Assembly (NCBI GenBank): GCA_964059195.1
Contig: CAXKWD010000004.1
Location: 121,120,043-121,184,042 of the forward strand
Reading direction: 5' to 3'
DNA: 64,000 nucleotides
DNA from: Ectobius pallidus
Taxonomy: Eukaryota; Arthropoda; Insecta; Blattodea; Ectobiidae
Position numbers and translations under genes: made by a program. The notes under the pieces are model-generated. The model saw only the letters and a list, made by a program, of their open reading frames with translations. It ran no database searches and was not told the DNA's origin. Within the stretch, counting starts at the first letter, position 1. Every line of letters begins with the position of its first letter. Shown here one piece after another: positions 33,901 to 44,440 of the stretch.

Positions 33901-34735
33901 AGTATAAGAATTATCTCAAACTATAAACTGATGGCTCAAAACGAGACTCAAGATCAGGATGTGGCATAGTCATTTCCTCAAGTGTTCACTCCTATCGCTT
34001 ACCGGATTACTTCTCCATCTTTTCATGTGAAGCCTGGGCTATTCTCAAAGCTATTGAAATAAGCACTCAGAGTAATAAATACTCACAAATTGTTATCTTC
34101 TCAGATTCTGTGTCAGCTCTCGGTGCCATTGAAAACAGATCTACAAGGAACCCACTCATCCAAATGATTCAGGAAAGTTTGTTTTTCCACTCAAAAAATG
34201 GTACCCAAATCTCATTAGCATGGCTTCCCGCACATTAAGGTATTTCTGGTAATGAAAACGCAGATGCAGCAGCTAAATCTGCTACAGTCTTCCCACAAAT
34301 TGAAAACTGTTTTAATGGTACGTTAGAGGACACCAAAACAATGATCAGATCTGAAATAACGAAGCACTGGGATGAAACATGGAAATCCACTCCTTCAAAA
34401 CTGCAGCTCATCCGGAAATCAGTTACTGAGCCAGCCATTCCAAATACTCTCCTCTGTAGAAGGCAACAAGTCCTGCTGACCAGGCTGCGGATTGGCCACT
34501 TCAACCTTAGCCATGGCTATCTTATGAAGAAATCTATTAAGGATCCATGCCCGAAATGTAATGGGGATGTAACTTCCTCCCATCTTATTCTGGAATGTCC
34601 ACGGTTATTGCATGTAAGGCGTCTGTTAAATATCAAAGGAAACTTATGCAATATATTTAAAAATGATGAAGGATGCCTTAAGGTTATCTCACTTTTGGAA
34701 CTGTCACAGTTAAAATCATTCATATAATGTAAAAT
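30985..34735 (+). pseudogene. LINE ORF2: endonuclease, RT, RNase H (frameshifted)
   Basis: The ATG at 30985 gives 965 open codons to 33882. The endonuclease has DLIQWNCRGF, LCLQET, ILGDFNSHNMLW and SDHYPL; the RT has SAPGPDD, FRPISLTSCLSKLLEKMV, AISLDIEKAYE, GLPQGSVLS and FADDITLL (Asp pair at residues 683-684). RNase H motifs follow in another frame after 33882: KTDGSKRDSRSGCGI, EAWAILKAIE, FSDSVSALGAIENR and WLPAH-stop-GISGNENADAA (TAA at 34236). A terminal knuckle CPKCNGDVTSSHLILECP completes it at about 34545. One shift and one stop separate it from an intact protein. Confidence 0.88.
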
Positions 34736-34956
34736 CAATTCATAGTTTGTCAGTAGTTGCTAAATTACTTCCAGTCCTTTTTATGTTTAATATGTTGTTC
34801 TTCTTACTAAATTTAAAGTTGCATATATGTTTTTCTTCATACTTCACCTCTTGTAACACTTGTTCAATATAAATGTATTAAGTATTGTGGTTGCTGGTGA
34901 CCCTGGCAGTTAAAAAGCGACCTTAAATAAATAAATTAAAAAAAAAGAACTTAACC

Positions 34957-36461
34957 CTTGCACTTCAGTGCCAATTAGTGTCAAACCAGCAGCAGTGTGG
35001 TGTAATTGTGTTACCAGTTTTCATTGTTGTACAAAACTTTTCTCAAACTGAAGAAACAAACTGAAAAAGAAAAAAAAAATTAAATTATATAAGCCATTAT
35101 GCAACAAGTATATAATAGCATTTATTAAGATACGAGTATTTTCATATGAATACCTTAATTACTATTATAGGCAAGTTGCATATGACTTTTTGTTCGACCA
35201 TAATTAGTGTGAATGTTTAAATTTTGAGATTTTAGATTTACCTGAACAGATGGCTATGAGCACACCATCAAGATGGTTGACATAGTTCGTGTCTTCTACG
35301 AGAAATGACAGTATATGGCATCAGTCAAATGGAAGCTACCTTTTGCTGTTTTCTTGAAATCAACGAATTTTTACAGCACTAAATGAATTCATTTTAGTAT
35401 GATATTAATTTGAACAGATTTTAATTTATTTTAAATACAGGCTATTTATTACACGAATATCAGCTGCTACTCCGTGTTTGATAATAATCCATACCACACC
35501 AGTTTCAAAATGGAAATCAGTGTCAAAATGAATGTTGTTATGATACCGTCATGTCATACGTAATAAGTGTATTACAGTATGAGTAAAAAATGATGCGCAG
35601 GGTGTACAATAATTTTATAACAACATATATGCTGAAATAAATAAATATGGTTAAATCATTAATAAAACAGTGCAGTTATTTTTAAAGCAAAACTACACAA
35701 TGTAGGTATATTAACTAATTTTCATTCAGATTAATCATTTTGTGCACCACTTTCTCAGTTATTGCATACAGTTGTAGTGCTAAAGTGGTTTGTGTACACA
35801 ACGAGTTTATCATTATTGTTGTTCGCTCATTTATATTGGGTCATTATCGTTGGATTTTAATACTTTTTTATTTTTAAACATTAATTCGCACAGTCATTCA
35901 TATTTCTAGGAAAAAGGAAGAACAGGAATAATCAAAGTTAAAGAAAACTTACAAAATTTCCTCCTTCCAGCTAGGAATTGAACCCAGAGCCTCTGGATTC
36001 ATAAATCGCTTTGTATCACAGTAAAATCTAAGTAATAAAAAAATGCTATTTTAAATCTAAATTTTTTCCAAGAATAACTGAAGCAATAATGCTAATTATG
36101 GTCATTGCTGTGACAACAATAAACAAAATATGCCATTGATGCTGCTGCTTAAGGGTTAATAAAGCAATAGACATATCAGTACTGGTATATATCTAGCCTC
36201 CTCTGATAAGTTTTAAAAATTGCTACCAAACCATTGCTTAGGTTTTTTAAATTTATATCAGCGATAGCTTCATTTATATTTGCTGTCTATTTTTTACAAA
36301 ATCTAGTCATGTTTTTGAGTTCAAGTGGAATTATCAGAGAAGTATGCAAATAATAAAGGAAATGAGATAGAATTTCTTTTACAGTGATAGTTTTTCTTGT
36401 TTGAAGTTGAATGTACACTGGTACTTCTTCAAAATTTAAAGTTTATTTGAATTTCCCATAG
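34957..36461. other. Intron stretch, mostly unrecognised
   Basis: AT-rich. Near 35965-36020 there is GAATTGAACCCAGAGCCTCT, a reversed B-box-like motif that could be a SINE remnant on the minus strand; nothing else supports it. Confidence 0.55.
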
Positions 36462-36643
36462 GAGCATGTTTGTTAAGGCAAGATCGTGAAGGCCTTACAG
36501 CGCTGGGATGGGCATGTTTACGAGGCAGAGTGCAGGCTGCTCAGTGTCTCCTGGATCGTGGAGCAAATGTCAATCATGCAGATAAAACCGGACGAACTCC
36601 CCTCGATCTTGCAGCATTCCAGGGCAACCCTAACTTGGTACAG
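36462..36643 (+). CDS. rols: TANC/rols exon 12 of window (ankyrin repeats)
   Basis: The acceptor is TTTCCCATAG ending at 36461 and the donor is GTGAGT at 36644. Phase is 1 in and 0 out. Ankyrin signatures are REGLTALGWACLRGRVQAAQ and NHADKTGRTPLDLAAFQGNP. The 33-residue register continues exon 11 without a gap. Confidence 0.95.
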
Positions 36644-37497
36644 GTGAGTGAAAGACATCCACAGCAAAATAAAGAGGGTACCATCTTTTAAATTTCATAA
36701 TACATTTAGTAGTAGTAGTGATGATAATGATGATGATAATCCAATCCATAATAATTAAATAAGTAAACGAATAAATAAAAATTCATATTTGGCTGACAAT
36801 ACAATATTATGCTTAGTTTGTGTTAAACACTAGTAACCAGGTTATAGCATTTGGTGCAACAGACTGACCTGAACGCATCAGTCATAACATTAACATAATA
36901 TATGTGTACATTAATTTACAAAAACTCTCTGATCCCCAATGTTTTCTTTGTTGAATATAAGATGCTGAGGGTTAATGTGTAATAATCTACAAATTATTTT
37001 TTGTTCCACATGAATTATAACTTGTAACTAAGTTTCGCAGGGTGATATCCACCTCAGAGCTATGTTGATGTTATGAAGACACTTCACAACATTATTAGCA
37101 TAAAAAGCAGTGGCGTAGCTTGACATTGGGTTCTGGGTAAACTGGATTTTAAAATGTGAATTTATAACTGTTCAAATGATACACGAATTCCCATTGTATT
37201 AGTGTTTAAAATAATAAAATAATGTTAATATCATGCACATGGATTCGATTCCGTATATACCTATATAAGTATATTATTATTAGTACTACTATTACTACTA
37301 CTATCGGCTAGTAGCAGTATTAGTACCACAATCTTTATTAATTATTATCGAATTTTAGTGAATTTGGATTTTAAATAAACTAAGTTAGACCTACAAAGAT
37401 TTTTAAAAAATAAAGTATAAGTGGAGGGAAAGGAAATAGACATTAAATCCATGTCTGGGATATTAATACAAGTAAGAATCAGCTTGAAAAATTTTAT

Positions 37498-37567
37498 GTC
37501 ATAACCGGGATTTGAACACGGATCTTCGGCTTAACGCGCCGATGCTCTACCATTGAGCTACCATGAC
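37498..37567 (-). tRNA. tRNA-like head, family B unit 1
   Basis: The minus strand folds as in the 26490 copy, but with a better anticodon stem TCGGC/GCCGA and loop GCGTTAA. The T stem has one T-C mismatch. Retroposon head, not a working tRNA. Confidence 0.5.
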
Positions 37568-37791
37568 AACATGCCAGTACGACATCAAATTCCTCAACTG
37601 ATTCAGAAGACAAGGCAGACCACGGGAGGTTTCTCCGTCGAGAACACACATCCAATGGCGTCCTACATTTGTAGGTACTTTGAAGCCAAGTTATATTTAT
37701 ATACTATTAATTAAGTGGAGGGAAAGGAAATAGACATTAAATCCATGTCTGGGATATTAATACAAGTAAGAATCAGCTTGAAAAATTTTAT

Positions 37792-37861
37792 GTCATAACC
37801 GGGATTTGAACACGGATCTTCGGCTTAACGCGCCGATGCTCTACCATTGAGCTACCATGAC
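37792..37861 (-). tRNA. tRNA-like head, family B unit 2
   Basis: Identical by eye to the 70 bases at 37498-37567. Confidence 0.5.
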
Positions 37862-38339
37862 AACATGCCAGTACAACATCAAATTCCTCAACTGATTCAG
37901 AAGACAAGGAAGATTCAATTTTAGAAAAACGCCTAAATCAAGCTTAGAAGTTGGCTTTTACCCTTGGGCTCATACAATAGAGTCGAAAACGGTGTTATCC
38001 ATATCTGTTATATTAAAACATGCAACACGGAAATAATCACAATTTTAAGATAAACTAACACTGCACTCAGTCCAATGACAATGTTTATGTTACCGTACCC
38101 TTCCCTTTATTCAATCTATTGTCCGGCTTCATATTCGAGCGCTCTTCAAGAAAGCAGGTATCTGAAGAGACTACTTATGGCATCAGTTCTTTTCTTCTTT
38201 CAATATTACTTTACTTTACATGATATTATCTCTACACAGTCAATTATTTAACAAGGTTATAAAGTCATGCGAGTGTTGTCAGGTATGGAATATGGAATAT
38301 GGAATAGAAATAGTAATTTCTATGCTTATCTTAGACAAA

Positions 38340-38935
38340 GTTGTGCGAGCGTTCTAAGAGGTGAAATAAGTCGCGAAAAAATAGTTACTGGTATTTTAAT
38401 GGTTAAGGTACAGATCGTTGTGTGAGTTTCCCAAGAGGAAGAATAAGACAAAAGAAAATGACAAATAAATTATTAGGGTAAAGCATGTCGTGTGAGAGCT
38501 CCCTGAGATGGAATGAGACATGAGAAAATAGTAATTTCAATGGTTCTGTTAGGGAAAGTGTGTGAGTCTTCAAAGAGCTGGAATAAGACGAGAGAAAATA
38601 GAGAAAATTAATTAGGACAGAGTAAGTCTTGTGAGAGCTCCCTGAGAAGGAAGAAGACGCGAGAAAATAGTTATTTCAATTCTTATGGTACAAAACATTC
38701 TGTGAGTTTTTCAAGAGTTAGAATAAGGCTAGAGAAAATAGCAACAATTTTATTACAGCAGAAAGAGTCGCGTGAGAATTCCCAGAGATGGAGCGAGAAA
38801 ACTATTTTTAACGTTTAAGGTAGAGAACATTGTGTTGTGTTTTCTAAGAGCTGGAATCAGACGAGAGAAAATAGTAACAATTTTATTAAGGTAGAGAAAG
38901 TTGCGTGAGTGTTTCAAGAGCGGGAGAACACATGC
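38340..38935. repeat. Degenerate minisatellite, ~71-bp period, about 8 units
   Basis: A unit core such as CTGGAATAAGACGAGAGAAA recurs with its ends near 38384, 38459, 38530, 38601, 38669, 38740, 38800 and 38872. Each unit also has GTGTGAGAGCTCCC-like and AAATTAAGGTAGAGAAAG-like parts. Divergence is high, so the array is old. It lies wholly inside the hAT-like element. Confidence 0.8.
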
Positions 38936-40059
38936 TGGGGTTTTTTTTATTTATTTTTTATTTTTTATTATTATCATCTTTATTAAACAACATGCTCCAT
39001 TGCAATGCAGCAATACTACATGCATTCCTTTTATCTTAACTACTCAAAAATATCTACATATGTACACTTATAAATATTATCCTGAATTATGTATTTGGTT
39101 TGTTTGTAGAGCTTCAAAATTTATTTTGTTCACAAATTGTACGAATTGCTTTAGATTTTTTTGTATCAGTTCACTTTTCTCAACAGGCCAACACTTAAAA
39201 GTGTGAAATCCGTTTTTGTGAATTTAACATTCACATTTGGCGGCGTGGTGCAGGAGGTGACGTCACAGCCCAGTACTGCCGAAGCAACTCTTCACCGTTT
39301 TCGAAGAGACTATGGTTCTCAAATATCTCTCCAGTTTCTTTGGTGGTGACTTTATGCCGCTCTTGCAAAACAAATTAGCCTGTCTTCGCAACGAGTAAGT
39401 TAACGTTTAGTAGGAGAAGTCATATAACTCGTACTTGATGAAACTAGACTGGATGAATCATCGTTCAGTCTTGAGCTCGTCTTCACTGCCGCATCGTAAG
39501 ATTTCGAGGCTGCCTAAGCACACGGCACCACAAGTTGATGCTTTATGCGTTGGGGTTAGGGAATGCAGCAGCGAAAAATATTTTGATGACACGGCTAATG
39601 AGTTTATAATGATTAATGGCTTGGTTGTTGTTGCCTTCATTTATTTATTTATGAATCCACTATTTCCTTATATTATTAAGGTAGACTCAGTCTCAAGGTC
39701 TACCCTTACGCTACGCCACTGATAAAAAGATAATAAAAATCTAATAAAAACAGCCATAAAGATAAGGAGCCTCAATATAATAAATCTGGAATATAAAATT
39801 CAGCTGCAAAGATTGTAAAAAGTGTTACATAGGCCAAACCAAGAGGAATTTGAATACAATGAGAAAGAAACACTTTAGAAATAAGCAAACTCCCAATTAT
39901 CCTTGAGCAGATTATCCAGTTTGCAGATTATCCATGCATGAAAATTTGAATTTTCTGCACATAATTTTGAATATTCGGCACTTTATTTTGAATAGCAGTA
40001 GCAGTAGCAGCTTTGAAGAGGAAGGACGTGTTGTAAGAGCGCTCTCATAAAACGCAATA

Positions 40060-40827
40060 ATGGTCAGAACTAAGAAAGGAAACAAAAATGGCAACGAAGC
40101 AGAAGGGAAAAATGAGGATGAAAATGAAATTGTAAACTTCCTCAGGAAAATGTTCGAAGATTTCAAATCTTCTCTTCAAGCTGAAGTAAAAGAACTTAAA
40201 CAGGCAGTGCAATTCATATCCGACAAGTTCGACACTTTCTCACAAGAACTAACTGAAACAAAAAAAGAACTTCAAGATACAAAGAATGAGGTGCGAACCC
40301 TGTCACGTGAGAATGAAATCCTGAGAAGAGAAGTGGAAGATTTGCAACAATACTCGAGACGTGACAACATGCTCATCTTCGGTGTACCTGAGTCTTCGGA
40401 AGAATCTGTATATTCAATAATATCGAACATATCAGAAGCCATTGAAGCACCAGAGCTTGTGTCCGATATCAGTGTGGCACACAGACTTCCAGCTAGACAG
40501 GGGAAAACTAAGCCAATTGTTGTGAAATTCTACAAGAGAAGCAGTCGAGACAAGTGGATGAAAAATTTCAAAGAGGAATCCAGGAAGTATGCAGAGGGTC
40601 CGGGAATACCTTCACAAAAAATCAACCCGCAGCTACCGGCTTCAAGAATATCTGTAGGCGAGCACCTGACTAGCTACACCCGTGATCTACTAAATGCAAC
40701 CAGGGACTTTGCAAAAGAGAGAGGCTTCCAGTTTGTGTGGACTCGTGACTGCAAGGTATTTATTAGAAAAGACGAAAGAAGCCAAGTCCTTAAAATCAGT
40801 AGTCATAACAATCTCAAAAACTTGTAA
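40060..40827 (+). CDS. LINE ORF1p, coiled coil plus RRM-like
   Basis: A 255-residue nucleic-acid chaperone-like protein of a LINE. After a charged N-terminus (Lys/Asn/Glu-rich) there is a long heptad region (about residues 25-105: VKELKQAVQFISDKFDTFSQ, ENEILRREVEDLQQYSRRDN) expected to trimerise, then an RRM-like fold starting MLIFGVPESSEESVYSII and a C-terminal domain with HRLPARQGKTKPIVVKFYKR. This is the L1-type ORF1 layout, also used by CR1/Jockey-like elements. Such proteins bind element RNA in cytoplasmic particles. The start is ATG at 40060 in context AATAATGG; the stop is 85 bases before the ORF2 ATG. Confidence 0.88.
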   Translation: MVRTKKGNKNGNEAEGKNEDENEIVNFLRKMFEDFKSSLQAEVKELKQAVQFISDKFDTFSQELTETKKELQDTKNEVRTLSRENEILRREVEDLQQYSRRDNMLIFGVPESSEESVYSIISNISEAIEAPELVSDISVAHRLPARQGKTKPIVVKFYKRSSRDKWMKNFKEESRKYAEGPGIPSQKINPQLPASRISVGEHLTSYTRDLLNATRDFAKERGFQFVWTRDCKVFIRKDERSQVLKISSHNNLKNL

Positions 40828-40912
40828 TTCAATCACATGTCATGAATCTGTCTCTCAAAATATTGTATAAACTGTATCCCTCAAGTATATATTTTTATTT
40901 TTGTCCCCAACA

Positions 40913-43876
40913 ATGGATGGTTTATTAGATGAATTAAGCAACTATTCCGACAATTCAATAACGACAGTCTTGGAAAATGCCGATTCCTGCTCTAGTTTCA
41001 TAAACAAAACAATCCATGATTTCAAAATTTTTCACTTAAATATTCGGAGCCTTAATAAACATTTTTTAGAATTCTGCACTGTCTTGCAAAGCCTAAAACA
41101 AGATTTTGATTTCATTATACTAACGGAAGCCTGGTTAAGTCATGATATTGGGTTTGATTTACCCGGTTATGCAAAAAACGTTAAAATGAATAAGTACAGC
41201 AAATGCGATAGTTTAGTGGTCTATTGCAAGAATAATATAGACTTCACTCTCACTGACATAGAAATCTCAGAATGTAATTCTTTGCATTTAAATTTTACGT
41301 TTGGCAACAATACATTTTCATTAACAGCTATTTATAGATCACCGAACACCTGTAAATATGATTTCCTTGATAATTTTGAACGCTTTTTAATAAATTCAAA
41401 GCAAACAGATAACCATCTAATTGTTGGCGACATAAATATTCAGATTATGGAAAATAATTTAGATATTACTGGTAACAGGTATATGGATATGTTACATGCA
41501 CATGGTTTTGTAAATTTTTTAAATGGCGTTACGAGACCAGGCTCGGAAACTTGCTTAGACCATATATTTTTTAAAACTATAAAGAAATGGAAATTTATAC
41601 CAGGAATTTTCTGTAGCGCCGTAACTGACCACTATGCCGTGTTTTCTCTACTAAAAAATCCTAATGGTCACATTTCGAAATCCCCAGGTACTCAACAATC
41701 TATGCCCATTTCAAATAACATTAACAATGAAAAATTAATCTCGCTTATTGAGAGAGAAACCTGGGACTCTGTGTATAAATGTAAAGATCCAAATACTTCT
41801 TTCCAGTTATTTTATAATTTAATTAAGAAATGCATAATAAGTAGTTCGATCAGCAATCAAAAGCTTTCTCATAAATTCAAAAAAATTAAGCCATGGATCA
41901 CTGTAGGCATAATCAAATCTATTCGTACTAGAGACAATATTGCGAGAAAAGTAATTCATGACCCAAACAATGAAAATTTGAAAAAATATTATAAAAATTA
42001 TAGAAATATGCTGACTCTTGTTATAAGAAATATGAAGATTAGTTATTATAAATTAAAATTTGAAGAATATAAGAACAACCCTAGGAAATTTTGGCAAACT
42101 GTTAATGAAGCCACAGATATAGGTACTGAAAAAAATAAAACGGTTTCAGAATTAATAAATGAAAATGGTACTCACATAACAAACAAAGAGGATATCGCAA
42201 ATGAATTTAATAAATACTTCTCAAAAATAGGGCACAGTGTAACCTCAAACGTTAATAAGACATCGTCAGACTCTTCGGAGTACAATAAAACAGCCATGAA
42301 TCCAATCACATCTATGTTTCTCAGTCCTGTTAATGAATGCGAAATTATTAACATTGTGAAGACCTTAAATAATAATGTATCTCCAGGCATTGATGGAATA
42401 AAAAACATTACATTGAAATCTATCATTAAATATATTGTTAAACCTCTTGTCTATATTTTCAATCTTTGTTTCACAGAAGGTGTTTTCCCCAATACTCTAA
42501 AAAATGCTGTGATAATACCTATACATAAATCCGGGAAAATGAATGATTTAAACAATTATAGACCAATATCACTACTTCCGGCCTTTTCCAAGATACTAGA
42601 GAAATGCATAAAAGTTAGGCTACTAAACTATTTACAAAAACATGAAATTATATCAAAAAATCAATTTGGTTTCCAGAGCAACATATCTACTGACGATGCT
42701 TTTATTAACGTTACAGGTAACATTATTAAAGAATTAGACAAAGGTAATAATTGTTTAGGAATTTTCTTGGACTTACGCAAAGCTTTTGATACTGTTATTC
42801 ACTCGATACTATTAGATAAACTGAATAAGATAGGAATTAGAGGAACAGTTTACAAATTATTTGAATCATATCTGAGCAATAGATGTATAATGACAAAAGT
42901 AGACAGCCATATAAGTGAAATATCAAATATTGATATTGGTGTGCCACAAGGAACGATATTAGGACCAATCTTATACTTAATATATGTAAATGATTTGCTA
43001 AATTTAAACCTAGATCAAATAAATGGCTCCATATTTTCATACGCAGATGACACTGTTGTGATTTTCAGTGGTCATTCATGGGAAGTAGCATATAAATACG
43101 CTAATACAGGCATGAAAATTGTAAAAAAATGGTTCGATTCTAACCTTCTATCACTAAACGTGGATAAATCAACATTAGTTCCTTTCTCATTAACATCTAC
43201 TGGTCAGATAGCGCGGAAAAAACGTACAAATTTAAATTTAATAATACATAATTGTAATTTTGATGTGAATTGTAAATGCTTACCACTGAAAGAATCAGCC
43301 GTTGTGAAATATTTGGGTATTTTTATTGATCAACATCTTAAATGGTCTCACCATGTTAACTACATCTGTAATAGACTACGCAGAACAATTCATAAATTTG
43401 TCATTTTACGCCACTGTATGCCCATTACTGTTTTACGTTCCGTTTATCTAGCACTTTTCCAGTCCATTATTCAATATGGCATTCTCGCCTGGGGAGGATT
43501 AGCGAAAACTACCCTTAAGCCCCTCTGCCTTTTACAAAAAAGAATAATAAAAATCTGTCTAAGAAAACACATTGATTACCCAACTAGACTAATATTTTCG
43601 GAATTTAATGTTTTAAGTTTGGACCAAATTTACAAATTTTCTATATTAAAATATTTTCACAAACATCGTATAAAATACTCTTCCAGTGAACATATCTACA
43701 AAACTAGACGAAATACTAATTTACTCCTATTAGAACCCAAATGTCTCACATCGGCAGGATTAAAGCATAGCATTAATTTTGGACCGCGCTTCTATAACTC
43801 AATTATCAGAAAATATCCTGATCTCTCAGAATACTCCACTGTTAAATTTAATAGATATGTAAAGAATTTTTTGTAA
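40913..43876 (+). CDS. LINE ORF2p, APE endonuclease and reverse transcriptase
   Basis: An intact 987-codon frame from the first in-frame ATG. The endonuclease part has FHLNIRSLNKHFLEF, ILTEAWLS, LIVGDINIQI and a final TDHYAVF, where the usual Ser-Asp-His is Thr-Asp-His. The RT part has VSPGIDGI, NYRPISLLPAFSKILEKC, CLGIFLDLRKAFDTV, GVPQGTILGPILYLI and SYADDTVVIF (Tyr at residue 710). It nicks chromosomal DNA and reverse-transcribes the element RNA there. Catalytic residues look complete, so this copy could be competent if transcribed. Confidence 0.9.
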   Translation: MDGLLDELSNYSDNSITTVLENADSCSSFINKTIHDFKIFHLNIRSLNKHFLEFCTVLQSLKQDFDFIILTEAWLSHDIGFDLPGYAKNVKMNKYSKCDSLVVYCKNNIDFTLTDIEISECNSLHLNFTFGNNTFSLTAIYRSPNTCKYDFLDNFERFLINSKQTDNHLIVGDINIQIMENNLDITGNRYMDMLHAHGFVNFLNGVTRPGSETCLDHIFFKTIKKWKFIPGIFCSAVTDHYAVFSLLKNPNGHISKSPGTQQSMPISNNINNEKLISLIERETWDSVYKCKDPNTSFQLFYNLIKKCIISSSISNQKLSHKFKKIKPWITVGIIKSIRTRDNIARKVIHDPNNENLKKYYKNYRNMLTLVIRNMKISYYKLKFEEYKNNPRKFWQTVNEATDIGTEKNKTVSELINENGTHITNKEDIANEFNKYFSKIGHSVTSNVNKTSSDSSEYNKTAMNPITSMFLSPVNECEIINIVKTLNNNVSPGIDGIKNITLKSIIKYIVKPLVYIFNLCFTEGVFPNTLKNAVIIPIHKSGKMNDLNNYRPISLLPAFSKILEKCIKVRLLNYLQKHEIISKNQFGFQSNISTDDAFINVTGNIIKELDKGNNCLGIFLDLRKAFDTVIHSILLDKLNKIGIRGTVYKLFESYLSNRCIMTKVDSHISEISNIDIGVPQGTILGPILYLIYVNDLLNLNLDQINGSIFSYADDTVVIFSGHSWEVAYKYANTGMKIVKKWFDSNLLSLNVDKSTLVPFSLTSTGQIARKKRTNLNLIIHNCNFDVNCKCLPLKESAVVKYLGIFIDQHLKWSHHVNYICNRLRRTIHKFVILRHCMPITVLRSVYLALFQSIIQYGILAWGGLAKTTLKPLCLLQKRIIKICLRKHIDYPTRLIFSEFNVLSLDQIYKFSILKYFHKHRIKYSSSEHIYKTRRNTNLLLLEPKCLTSAGLKHSINFGPRFYNSIIRKYPDLSEYSTVKFNRYVKNFL

Positions 43877-44030
43877 TTTTTTAGCTTTTAAGTAATTTTT
43901 GTTTCACTCCTTTTATGTATTTACGTTTTTATGTTTAATGTTTTTTTAACTTTCTTTTTTTTAGTTAAGCACATTATACACTCTATTTCTTTGTCTCTCC
44001 TCTTTCTTCACCTTGATATTTTTGAAACGG

Positions 44031-44064
44031 CACCCGAGCACGAGCAGTCTTGCTCATTCGGGTG
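44031..44064 (+). other. 3' UTR hairpin of the LINE
   Basis: CACCCGA pairs with TCGGGTG around a loop that itself contains GAGCA/TGCTC. 3' hairpins often serve as recognition elements for the RT of CR1-like LINEs (established knowledge); a role here is inference. Confidence 0.5.
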
Positions 44065-44289
44065 TATTACTAAATGTAATACTTCTTGTGAAGATATAGC
44101 CTATATTTCTTTTCCTCTTTTTAAATAGTTGTAGTTAATTTTGAATTTTGAAAATTGTTTTATTTTACTTGTATAAAAATGTATTTGTACTTGTATTTGT
44201 TTTTGCAATTCTATGTAATAATGTAATATTGTAATGTAATAAATAATAAATAAAATAAATAATAAAATTCCTAAAATTCCTAAATTACC

Positions 44290-44440
44290 TGCACATTATT
44301 TCGAATTTCCCGCACTATATTTCAAACATCCAACACTTTATTTTGAATTACCTGCACATTATTTCAAATTTCTGGCACATCATTTTGAATTTTCTGCTCT
44401 TTATTTCGAAATTCCCGCACTTTATTTTGCAGAGTTTAAA
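44290..44440. repeat. Minisatellite, 21-23 bp period
   Basis: About six units of the form TTATTTCGAATTTCCCGCAC. Two or three more units lie at 39944-39990 on the other side of the inserted LINE. Confidence 0.75.

Larger units (their letters stand above)
29462..34945 (+). mobile_element. Full-length-looking LINE with RNase H (I/R1-like group), 5.5 kb
   Basis: Layout: short 5' UTR, ORF1 with a zinc knuckle, ORF2 with endonuclease, RT and RNase H, C-terminal knuckle, 3' UTR, A-rich tail (34926-34945). An 11-13 bp direct repeat, core AGAACTTAACC, lies at 29451-29461 and 34946-34956, so both ends are defined. Non-LTR elements with both an APE endonuclease and RNase H belong to the I/R1/LOA assemblage (established knowledge). 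Several frame breaks make this copy inactive. Confidence 0.88.
37421..37912 (-). mobile_element. Two tandem family-B tRNA-like units (period 294 bp)
   Basis: The units start at 37421 and 37715 with GTGGAGGGAAAGGAAATAGA and are nearly identical. Each has the 3' tail of family B followed by a full minus-strand tRNA-like head. The first unit continues through the loop part ending CCTACATTTGTAGG, a 14-bp near-palindrome that also occurs, slightly changed, in the copy at 26.3 kb. The second stops after AGAAGACAAGG. No second tRNA arm is present in either. Confidence 0.75.
37108..39721. mobile_element. hAT-like composite element, 2.6 kb, 8-bp TSD
   Basis: The ends CAGTGGCGTAGC (37108) and GCTACGCCACTG (to 39721) are exact inverses over 12 bp. 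A perfect 8-bp duplication ATAAAAAG lies at 37100-37107 and 39722-39729, as expected for hAT. The interior has no transposase. It holds two tandem family-B tRNA-like units (37421-37912), a degenerate 71-bp minisatellite (38340-38935), a T-rich tract and an unidentified CG-containing block (39230-39400). Confidence 0.85.
39995..44275 (+). mobile_element. CR1/Jockey-type LINE with both ORFs open, 4.3 kb
   Basis: A short 5' leader (GCAGTAGCAGTAGCAGC), ORF1, ORF2, a 3' UTR with a hairpin (44031-44064) and a terminal A-rich tail of AATAAATAA units. It has an APE endonuclease and RT but no RNase H. No frame break was seen in either ORF. A target duplication could not be identified, partly because the target is itself repetitive. 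Confidence 0.82.

Noticed and set aside
26490..37861. Functional tRNA-Asn genes
   Set aside because: Loop bases 32-33 are GC, the T stem has a mismatch, and the copies sit in retroposon units.
37421..38935. CRISPR-like array
   Set aside because: Eukaryotic intron; units are contiguous and degenerate with no constant repeat and unique spacer pattern.
39435..39722. 95-residue plus-strand ORF
   Set aside because: It runs into the right terminal repeat of the hAT-like element and shows no transposase motif.
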